Assembly: GCA_946479125.1 (NCBI GenBank)
Contig: CAMLET010000246.1
Coordinates: 1 to 5,522 of the forward strand
Direction: 5' to 3'
DNA from: an uncultured Flavobacteriales bacterium
GTDB taxonomy: Bacteria; Bacteroidota; Bacteroidia; Flavobacteriales; Crocinitomicaceae
Length of the DNA: 5,522 bases
Made by a program: the position numbers and the translations under genes. The notes under the pieces are model-generated. The model searched no databases and was not told the origin of the DNA. It saw only the letters and a program-made list of their open reading frames with translations. Position 1 is the stretch's first letter; each line of letters opens with the position of its first letter. Shown piece after piece: positions 1 through 5,522 of the stretch.

Positions 1-383
1 CAGATAAAATTACCATTTCGGTAACCGATTCCACTCAGGCTTTAATTCAGGATGGAACAGATATCAAAGCCATTCCTCAAACTCCGCTGGATACGGTAAA
101 GGAAACAAGTTTAACGCAAAAGACATTCGTTAATGCGATAGCTCTTGGCGTGAACAACAATCGTTTTGTATTCCGTTACCAGAAAACTGTTGGTTCAGCT
201 TCGCCTTGGTATTTAGCCTGGTTTGATTTGAAAACAAGATCAGTCGTAAAAGAGATCAATCTGGAAACGAAAGGAGTGAAGATTGAAGAGCAATCGGAAT
301 ACCTCACAAGCTGGGTTTCCATTGATGGGAAATGGGCGTTTTTCGGAATTGAGAATAAGGTTCCAGTGAGGGTAAAGCTTTAA
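1..383 (+). CDS. 3' end of a hypothetical protein (5' truncated by window edge)
   Basis: An uninterrupted frame enters from the left edge (first whole codon at position 3, GAT) and ends at TAA 381-383, giving the last 126 residues of a protein whose start lies outside the window. A GTG at 150-152 could be mistaken for a start, but the frame is open and protein-like for about 50 codons upstream (it reads DKITISVTDSTQALIQDG at the edge), so this GTG is internal. The visible part is polar and rich in alternating beta-strand patterns with aromatic residues, such as WYLAWFDLKT and WVSIDGKWAFFGIE, which resembles consecutive beta-propeller or beta-sandwich strands. There is no membrane segment and no recognisable C-terminal sorting domain. 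I do not recognise the family and assign no function. The gene converges with the GH92 gene, and the shared terminator begins 24 bases after its stop. Confidence 0.8.
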   Translation, partial: DKITISVTDSTQALIQDGTDIKAIPQTPLDTVKETSLTQKTFVNAIALGVNNNRFVFRYQKTVGSASPWYLAWFDLKTRSVVKEINLETKGVKIEEQSEYLTSWVSIDGKWAFFGIENKVPVRVKL

Positions 384-407
384 CACAAAGAGTGATTGAA
401 AAAAAAT

Positions 408-467
408 ACCGCAAAGAAAGAAGAGCGCAAAGGGAAGGAAATCTTTGCGCTCTTCTTTCTTTGCGGT
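408..467. terminator. Bidirectional intrinsic terminator, 25-bp perfect stem
   Basis: The arms at 408-432 and 443-467 are perfect reverse complements over 25 bp, separated by a 10-base loop (433-442, GGAAGGAAAT). The hairpin lies between two convergent genes, 24 bases after the stop at 383 and 28 bases after the GH92 stop at 496. Read leftward (GH92 transcript), the stem is followed after one base by eight U residues (complement of A399-406), a classic intrinsic terminator. Read rightward, the tail is UUUAAUUAAU, a weaker U tract, so termination should be more efficient for the minus-strand gene. The arms are built from repeated GCAAAG words, so this may also be a member of a dispersed intergenic repeat family. 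Function is inferred from structure and position. Confidence 0.85.
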
Positions 468-495
468 TTAATTAATAAAACTTAGATTCTTCTGT

Positions 496-2775
496 TTATT
501 TCGTCGAAAATGAATACGGAAAATCCCCTGCAACAAAACTTCTCGTTACAGGCGTTTTACTCATCTTAAACTCAATTACAGCGCCTTTTTGAATGGCAGA
601 ATGATTGATGTACAATTTTGAATACCCTTTCTTATTCCAGGTTGTTGACGCAACATAACGGTTTTCTGCTGAATTTTGAGGTGCGTTCAACACCAATTGT
701 TTTCCGTTGGATAAGTGGATAACAGCTTTCTTGAACAATGGTGCTCCCAAAACGTATTCATCCGTTGCCGGACAAACAGGGTAGAAACCTAAAGCAGAGA
801 AAACGTACCAAGCCGATGTTTGTCCATTGTCTTCGTCACCACAATAACCGTCTGGAGTTGGTTTGTATAAACGGTTCAATGCTTCTCTTGTCCAATATTG
901 CGTTTTTTCTGGAGCACCTGCGTAATTGTACAAGTAAATCATGTGCTGAATTGGTTGGTTCCCATGCGCGTATTGTCCCATGTTCGCAATCTGCATTTCT
1001 TTGATTTCGTGAATCATTCCGCCGTAATAGCTGTCGTCATAAATAGGAGGAAGGCAGAAAACAGAATCCAGTTTTGAGACAAAACGTGATTTACCACCCA
1101 TCAAATCAATCAATCCCTGAACATCATGGAAAACCGACCACGTGTAATGCCAGCTGTTGCCTTCAGTAAATGCATCGCCCCATTTGAACGGGTTGAATGG
1201 CGATTGAAACTCTCCGTTTTCGTTCTTTCCACGCATCATTCCTGTTGAAGGGTCGAATAAGTTTCTGTAATTCTGACAACGCTTGGCATACAAGTCAATT
1301 TCTTCTTGCGGACGTTTTAACTCCTTCGCCAATTGATAAATCGCGAAATCATCGTAAGCGTATTCCAGTGTTCTGGCAGCGTTTTCATCAATCTTCACAT
1401 CGTACGGAACGTAACCAAGTTTGTTGTAATAGTCTACGCCTTCACGGCCAACAGCACTCATTGGTCCTTCATTGTTTGCACCGTGAATTAGGGCTTCGTA
1501 TAATTTTTCAATGTCGTAACCACGCAAACCTTTCATGTAAGCGTCAGAAACGATGGAAGCCGAATTGTTTCCAATCATGATATCTGCAAAGCCAGGACTC
1601 GACCATTCGGGTAAGAAGCCGCCTTCCATATAATCATTCACCAATCCTTCCTGCATTTCCTTGTTGATTTCGGGATAAACCAGATTCAGTAATGGATAAA
1701 GTGCGCGGAATGTGTCCCAGAATCCTGTCCCGCCAAACATTTTACCTGGAAGAACTTGTCCGTTGTACGGGCTCCAGTGCATATCTTTTCCGTTGGCGTC
1801 TATTTCGTATAATTTATTCGGGAAAAAGAGTGTTCGGTACAAACAGGAATAGAAGGTTTGCATTTGTTCATCTGTTCCGCCCGAAACTTCAATTTTACCA
1901 AGTTGATCATTCCAGATCTTTTCCGCAGAAGTTTTGATCGTTTCGAAGTTTTGTTGACCAATTTCACGTTCCAGATTCAACGCAGCCTGTTCTTCAGAAA
2001 TAAAAGAAGACGCAACTTTCAGATGAACTTGTTCTCCTTTTTTTGTTTTGAAGCCGATTATCAATCCTGAATGATTTGATTTTGATTCCTCTTTTTCGGT
2101 TGCTGAGCCTGTCGAAGTACCAATTAATTTACCGTTTTCGGCAATGGAATAAAAGTCAATGTCTTTGTCGACATAGATCACAAAATAATTCTTGAAGTTT
2201 GTCAGTTTTCCTCTGGCATAACGCGTTGTGTAACCAACAATTTTTCGCTCTTTGGGAAAGACTTTTACATATGAACCACGATCCAAAGCATCAATAACGA
2301 TGAACGAACTATCGTTTTCAGGAAAGGTGAAACGAAACATAGCCGCACGTTCCGTTGGAGTAATTTCTGTTGTTACATCACAATCTGCCAAATAAACACT
2401 GTAGTAATGCGGTTTTGAAATTTCTGATTTATGAGAGAACCAGCTGGCCCTTTCGTTTTGATCGAAAACAGGTTTTCCGCTTCCTGGCATAATGGCAAAC
2501 TGACCGTAATCGTTCATCCATGGTGATGGCTGATGCGTTTGCTTGAATCCTCGAATTTGTTCCGCATCATATTGATAAGCCCAACCGTCGCCCATTACAT
2601 TTGTCTGAGGTGTCCACATATTCATTCCCCACGGCAAACCAATTGCAGGATAAGTATTTCCATTGGACATCTCCATTTTGGAATCGGTTCCCATTAAGGG
2701 GTTTACATAATCGACAGGTTTTTTCTGACCAAAAACGGCCAAAGGAAAAAGCAGAAATGCGAAGTACTTCATCAT
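496..2775 (-). CDS. Secreted glycoside hydrolase family 92 alpha-mannosidase (probably alpha-1,2)
   Basis: GH92 enzymes are Ca2+-dependent, inverting exo-alpha-mannosidases acting on N-glycan or mannan chains. Counting from ATG 2775 (759 residues, normal for the family), residues 1-16 form a signal peptide (MMKYFAFLLFPLAVFG, likely cleaved before QKK) without a lipobox, so the enzyme is probably periplasmic. Then come an N-terminal beta-sandwich (about 20-280; VNPLMGTD 24-31, GNTYPAIG 39-46, HQPSPWMNDYGQ 81-92) and an (alpha/alpha)6 barrel (about 290-690; GFWDTFRALYPL 351-362, NNSASIVSDAY 403-413, TLEYAYDDFAI 469-479, HGNQP 604-608). The catalytic acid is E538 in EGNSWHY; the general base is D649 with D647 in GDEDNGQ. 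H589-E590 match the +1 subsite pair of alpha-1,2-specific members. The frame extends upstream to TTG 2802, but that start is rare, would put a polar extension before the signal peptide and overlaps the promoter-like element; ATG 2772 is the other reasonable start. Stop TAA is at 496-498. No T9SS domain is present. Confidence 0.95.
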   Translation of the reverse strand: MMKYFAFLLFPLAVFGQKKPVDYVNPLMGTDSKMEMSNGNTYPAIGLPWGMNMWTPQTNVMGDGWAYQYDAEQIRGFKQTHQPSPWMNDYGQFAIMPGSGKPVFDQNERASWFSHKSEISKPHYYSVYLADCDVTTEITPTERAAMFRFTFPENDSSFIVIDALDRGSYVKVFPKERKIVGYTTRYARGKLTNFKNYFVIYVDKDIDFYSIAENGKLIGTSTGSATEKEESKSNHSGLIIGFKTKKGEQVHLKVASSFISEEQAALNLEREIGQQNFETIKTSAEKIWNDQLGKIEVSGGTDEQMQTFYSCLYRTLFFPNKLYEIDANGKDMHWSPYNGQVLPGKMFGGTGFWDTFRALYPLLNLVYPEINKEMQEGLVNDYMEGGFLPEWSSPGFADIMIGNNSASIVSDAYMKGLRGYDIEKLYEALIHGANNEGPMSAVGREGVDYYNKLGYVPYDVKIDENAARTLEYAYDDFAIYQLAKELKRPQEEIDLYAKRCQNYRNLFDPSTGMMRGKNENGEFQSPFNPFKWGDAFTEGNSWHYTWSVFHDVQGLIDLMGGKSRFVSKLDSVFCLPPIYDDSYYGGMIHEIKEMQIANMGQYAHGNQPIQHMIYLYNYAGAPEKTQYWTREALNRLYKPTPDGYCGDEDNGQTSAWYVFSALGFYPVCPATDEYVLGAPLFKKAVIHLSNGKQLVLNAPQNSAENRYVASTTWNKKGYSKLYINHSAIQKGAVIEFKMSKTPVTRSFVAGDFPYSFSTK

Positions 2776-2780
2776 AAAAT

Positions 2781-2809
2781 TAAAGATACTCAGAGAAATC
2801 AAAAGTCAA
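2781..2809 (-). promoter_or_regulatory. Candidate Bacteroidota-type promoter of the GH92 gene
   Basis: On the minus strand, TTG (2809-2807), an 18-base spacer and TATCTTTA (2788-2781) match the Bacteroidota sigma-A pattern of a -33 TTG, 17-23 bases and a -7 TAnnTTTG, except that the last G is A. The -7 box ends only five bases before ATG 2775. With the usual box-to-start spacing, transcription would begin within a few bases of the start codon, giving a leaderless or nearly leaderless mRNA. The -33 TTG lies inside one copy of the repeated TTTTGACTTTT word. The match is short and the DNA is AT-rich, so a chance occurrence is possible. Confidence 0.5.
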
Positions 2810-2826
2810 AAGGTAAAAGTCAAAAG
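2801..2826. repeat. Two direct copies of a 12-bp word (AAAAGTCAAAAG), 14-bp period
   Basis: AAAAGTCAAAAG occurs at 2801-2812 and again at 2815-2826, separated by GT, within the divergent intergenic region. Each copy contains TTTTGACTTTT on the minus strand. The tract overlaps the upstream part of the candidate GH92 promoter and runs directly into the palindrome at 2821-2836. It could be a low-complexity intergenic repeat or paired operator half-sites; the sequence alone does not decide. Confidence 0.7.
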
Positions 2827-2836
2827 TTAACTTTTG
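2821..2836. repeat. Perfect 16-bp palindrome in the divergent intergenic region
   Basis: CAAAAGTTAACTTTTG is its own reverse complement; symmetry ends at the next pair (T2820 and T2837). It lies 12 bases upstream of the candidate -33 TTG of the GH92 gene and 108 bases before the ATG of the modular protein gene. Loopless symmetry fits a dimeric DNA-binding protein site better than an RNA hairpin. One arm extends the AAAAGTCAAAAG repeat, so it may simply be an inverted copy of part of that word. Confidence 0.55.
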
Positions 2837-2944
2837 TCAGTTTGATAACCATTCAATCAGCAATACCTACGCTTCATTCAACGGATGAAAAATCAACCCA
2901 ACGCTGTTAGTGAACAATTCGTTTAGGTTAGAAATACTTACTGT

Positions 2945-5494
2945 ATGAAAATAGCGGCTGTCATATTAATTTCGTTTTGGGCTTTTCTTCCCAGCGTTTT
3001 CGGACAGCCTTGTACAAGTTCGCTGCTATTCGATGATCAATCCATAGGAGTTCAACTTCCTTCATCAAATCAATATTATTCCGGAAATAATGGAGGTTAT
3101 ACTTGGGAATGCTGGTTTAAGCTGAATCAACCGTTTAACGGACAGTCTCGTCCTCTGATTTCCGCAATTGATGCTACGATTTTTGAAGATATGTGGCTTG
3201 GATTTGGCTGGCAGGGTGGTTTTTTTAATGAACCTGTAACCAAGTTGGTGTTTAAAGTAGATGGTCCCAACAGTACAGTTCCTTCAGTTCCAAATTGTAG
3301 TTATGCACCAACAAGCGGATTTCAACTTAACGTTTGGTACCATGCAGCTGGTGTAATGGATTACACAAGTCAAACAGCGAAGCTTTACGTGAATGGTTTG
3401 TTGGTAGATACGAAACCCGTGACCACTCCTCCAATTACAAGAACGATACCTGCGGAACTTAGCTACGGTTATTCCGGAGCTCCGTTGTCCCTTAATGGAA
3501 ATATGGATGAGGTACGTATTTGGGATCGAGCATTAACAGGAACTGAAATTGCAGCAAACTACAATCATTGTTTAGCTGGTACAGAACAAAATCTATTGCT
3601 TTACTACCGCTGTAATGAAAATCAAGGCATTGCAGTTTCTGATGCAACTTCAAATAATATGATAGGCGTTTTTACGGACGGTATTGGTTGGTCGTTAGCT
3701 GCACCTACATTGTCGGGAGGATTTTGCTCTACTGGATGTAACGTCGAAATTTGTGGTAATGGAATAGATGATGATCTCGATGGACAGATTGATGAAGATT
3801 GTGGTTGTCCGGTAATGACGGCCTCAAACGACACTACTGTATGTTCTGGTCAATCGGTTCAGTTAAGTGCGTCATCTGGATTTGATTCTTATTCGTGGTC
3901 TCCTGTAACAGGATTATCAAATCCATCCATTCAAAATCCGTCAGTTGTTGCACAAACAACTATAACTTATACTGTGACCGGAGAATCCTATGGTCCAAAC
4001 CTGGTTTTGAATCCTGATTTTTCGCTGGGAACTTTCGCTGTTTCAACGGATTATCCTTACAGTCCATATTCGCAACCTTGTTATTCACACATCGGTTCCA
4101 TGTTTTTTACCGACCAAAGCACGGCATGGTTTTCAGATCATTCACCGAGTAGTGACAATATTTATTTGTCCATTGATGGCTGTTACAATCCGGTTGCCTT
4201 GTGGAAACAACAGCTTCAGATTGAACCTAACATGGATTATGCTTTTTCCTATTGGGCAACCTGTGCTGGGGCATTTCAACCAATCTTTGAAATTCACATG
4301 ATCGGAAATATTACCGGTGATCAAATCATCAGTACGCAAAATGGTCTGCCTCCTGTGAATAATGTTTGGGCCTGGGATGAATACACCGCGCCTGTTTGGA
4401 ATTCCGGTCCGAATACTAGTGTGATTGTTGAAATTAGAAACCTTGAGCCGAACGGATACGGAGTAGATTTTGGAATGGATGATTTCCTGTTTCAAAAAGT
4501 ATGTCGTGCTACCGAATCTGTTGTTATAACAGTTAACAATGCTGGTCCGCCGCTCGATCTTGGTCCTGATCTGGGGAGTTGTGTTCCTCAACCAGTAATA
4601 TTAAATGCAGGAACCGGATTTACTTCTTACTTATGGAGCGATGGAAGCGTAAATCAGACGTTAACTGTTTCGCAGCCTGGAACATATTGGGTTGCTGTAA
4701 CGGATGCTTGTGGAAATGTGAAATCGGATACAATGAGCACTTACCTTTTTCCTTCGGTAAACTTCGATCTTGGTCCAGATTTAGAAATTTGCAAAGGAGA
4801 CGATGTTGAAATAACTGCTCCTGCTATTGGTTTTGCGAATCACCTGTGGAGTGGAATTGGTTTAAGTTGTTTTAGCTGTGTTCAGACAATTGCAGAACCT
4901 CAAGTGACGACAAATTATTCTGTTTCGGCAATTACTTCAAATGGATGTCAGGTTGTTGATACGATTCAAGTTGTTGTCAAAGACGACGCTCCAACGGATG
5001 TTGTTTTCACTGTAACAGAAGCAGATTGTTACACTAGAGGAAATTTAATGATCAATCAGGTTATTGGAGGAAATGCACAAACGGAATATGCATTTGGCGA
5101 TCAGGATTTTTCTATGGAAACAAACTACCCGGATTTGGAGGTTGGAAATTATCCTTTGATAGTTCGAAACGGTCATGACGGCTGTCCTTATACTGAAATT
5201 GTTCAGATTACCGGAGAAGAATATGTGGTCTATATTCCGAACGCGTTTACGCCGGATGGAAATGAGCACAACAATTCATGGTTTGTTCAGGGAACTTGTA
5301 TCGAAGAAATAATTTGTCACATCTATGATCGTTGGGGGCAGGAAGTAGGGCAGTTGTTGAATATGAATGATTTCTGGGACGGAACATACAAAGGACTCCC
5401 CGTTCCTGATGGAATCTATTCCTACACTGTGGTCATTAAATACAGTTCGAAAGCAATTGAAGTGAAAACAGGGTTTGTTGCTGTTTTACGGTAA
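2945..5494 (+). CDS. Modular secreted LamG/Ig-like protein with T9SS type B sorting domain
   Basis: This 849-residue protein starts at ATG 2945, directly before a clear signal peptide (1-20, MKIAAVILISFWAFLPSVFG, cut before QPC). No Shine-Dalgarno sequence is visible, as is usual in Bacteroidota. Domains in order: LamG-like concanavalin A fold (about 24-235; YTWECWFKL, WYHAAGVMD, GNMDEVRIWDRALTGTEI); a MopE-like aspartate-rich metal-binding motif (262-288, CGNGIDDDLDGQIDEDC); an Ig-like domain (289-349 plus 520-531) split by a carbohydrate-binding-like beta-sandwich (350-519, from NLVLNPDFSLG to FGMDDFLF); two Ig-like domains (about 536-603 and 604-679, each opening with LGPDL); a SprB-repeat-like unit (about 683-757); and the gliding motility-associated C-terminal domain (760-849; YIPNAFTPDG, IYDRWGQEV, FWDGTYKGLPVPDGIYSY). 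The last domain directs export by T9SS and retention or release at the cell surface. Such proteins act as adhesins or surface binding proteins; the ligand here is unknown. No catalytic domain was recognised. The gene is divergent from the GH92 gene. Confidence 0.95.
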   Translation: MKIAAVILISFWAFLPSVFGQPCTSSLLFDDQSIGVQLPSSNQYYSGNNGGYTWECWFKLNQPFNGQSRPLISAIDATIFEDMWLGFGWQGGFFNEPVTKLVFKVDGPNSTVPSVPNCSYAPTSGFQLNVWYHAAGVMDYTSQTAKLYVNGLLVDTKPVTTPPITRTIPAELSYGYSGAPLSLNGNMDEVRIWDRALTGTEIAANYNHCLAGTEQNLLLYYRCNENQGIAVSDATSNNMIGVFTDGIGWSLAAPTLSGGFCSTGCNVEICGNGIDDDLDGQIDEDCGCPVMTASNDTTVCSGQSVQLSASSGFDSYSWSPVTGLSNPSIQNPSVVAQTTITYTVTGESYGPNLVLNPDFSLGTFAVSTDYPYSPYSQPCYSHIGSMFFTDQSTAWFSDHSPSSDNIYLSIDGCYNPVALWKQQLQIEPNMDYAFSYWATCAGAFQPIFEIHMIGNITGDQIISTQNGLPPVNNVWAWDEYTAPVWNSGPNTSVIVEIRNLEPNGYGVDFGMDDFLFQKVCRATESVVITVNNAGPPLDLGPDLGSCVPQPVILNAGTGFTSYLWSDGSVNQTLTVSQPGTYWVAVTDACGNVKSDTMSTYLFPSVNFDLGPDLEICKGDDVEITAPAIGFANHLWSGIGLSCFSCVQTIAEPQVTTNYSVSAITSNGCQVVDTIQVVVKDDAPTDVVFTVTEADCYTRGNLMINQVIGGNAQTEYAFGDQDFSMETNYPDLEVGNYPLIVRNGHDGCPYTEIVQITGEEYVVYIPNAFTPDGNEHNNSWFVQGTCIEEIICHIYDRWGQEVGQLLNMNDFWDGTYKGLPVPDGIYSYTVVIKYSSKAIEVKTGFVAVLR

Positions 5495-5498
5495 TCAA

Positions 5499-5509
5499 TT
5501 TTGACTTTT
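5499..5509. repeat. Further copy of the TTTTGACTTTT word after the modular gene
   Basis: TTTTGACTTTT begins five bases after the TAA at 5492-5494. The same 11-base word, in reverse complement on the + strand, is the core of both direct repeat copies at 2801-2826. All three occurrences noted are intergenic. The remaining bases to the window end show no gene start or hairpin. Confidence 0.5.
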
Positions 5510-5522
5510 CAATTCGAGAACA

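Noticed and set aside
150..383. A separate 77-residue gene starting at GTG 150
   Set aside because: The frame is open and protein-like back to the window edge, so the GTG is an internal valine codon of a truncated gene.
738..2070. Open frames on the + strand opposite the GH92 gene (738-1004, 1197-1580, 1692-1937, 1858-2070)
   Set aside because: They lie antisense to a strongly conserved enzyme gene, and their translations are rich in Arg, His, Cys and Ser without domain-like pattern. They are shadows.
2776..2802. Upstream TTG start of the GH92 frame, adding nine residues (MISLSIFNF) to the protein
   Set aside because: TTG is rare as a start, the extension would displace the start of the signal peptide, and the segment overlaps the candidate -7 box. 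ATG 2775 or 2772 fits better.
2821..2836. The 16-bp palindrome as a transcription terminator
   Set aside because: It has no loop, is AT-rich, has no U tract and lies upstream of both divergent genes, where no transcript needs to end.
2924..2931. TAGGTTAG as a -7 box for the modular protein gene
   Set aside because: It resembles TAnnTTTG only partly and no TTG lies 17-23 bases upstream, so I do not annotate a promoter for this gene.
2965..3013. Lipoprotein signal in the modular protein (Cys at residue 23)
   Set aside because: The residues before the cysteine are GQP, which do not form a lipobox; a standard signal peptidase I site after residue 20 fits better.
3622..5269. Open frames overlapping the modular protein gene (minus strand 3622-3834, 4142-4591, 5045-5269; plus strand 4579-4809)
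   Set aside because: All lie inside recognised domains of the 849-residue protein in another frame; none shows a signal, family motif or start context.

Overview
The window looks like chromosomal DNA of a Bacteroidota bacterium, probably a flavobacterial or Crocinitomicaceae-like lineage. The evidence is a protein ending in the 'gliding motility-associated' C-terminal sorting domain used by the type IX secretion system (T9SS), Bacteroidota-style Ig-like repeats, a GH92 glycosidase of the Bacteroides type, AT-rich intergenic DNA, a TTG-N18-TAnnTTT promoter and no convincing Shine-Dalgarno sequences. The genus is an inference from domain style only.

Layout, left to right. (1) Positions 1-383, + strand: the 3' end of a gene that starts outside the window; no family recognised. 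(2) Positions 384-495: a short convergent intergenic gap holding a perfect 25-bp inverted repeat that should terminate transcription from both sides. (3) Positions 496-2775, - strand: a complete secreted GH92 alpha-mannosidase with an intact catalytic apparatus and residues suggesting alpha-1,2 specificity. (4) Positions 2776-2944: a divergent intergenic region with a promoter-like element almost touching the GH92 start codon, a repeated 12-bp word and a 16-bp palindrome. (5) Positions 2945-5494, + strand: a complete 849-residue modular secreted protein (LamG-like domain, MopE-like metal-binding motif, Ig-like domain split by a carbohydrate-binding-like module, two more Ig-like domains, a further beta-rich repeat, T9SS type B sorting domain). 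(6) Positions 5495-5522: a tail with no gene.

The GH92 enzyme and the modular protein are divergently transcribed from one 169-bp region. Both are exported and both have a plausible glycan connection: one trims alpha-mannosides, the other carries two jelly-roll domains of kinds that often bind sugars. No SusC/SusD pair, regulator or second glycosidase is visible, so this is not demonstrably a polysaccharide utilisation locus. I found no RNA gene, CRISPR array, insertion sequence or clear new system. The points most worth checking are the nested domain, the possibly leaderless GH92 promoter and the intergenic repeat words.
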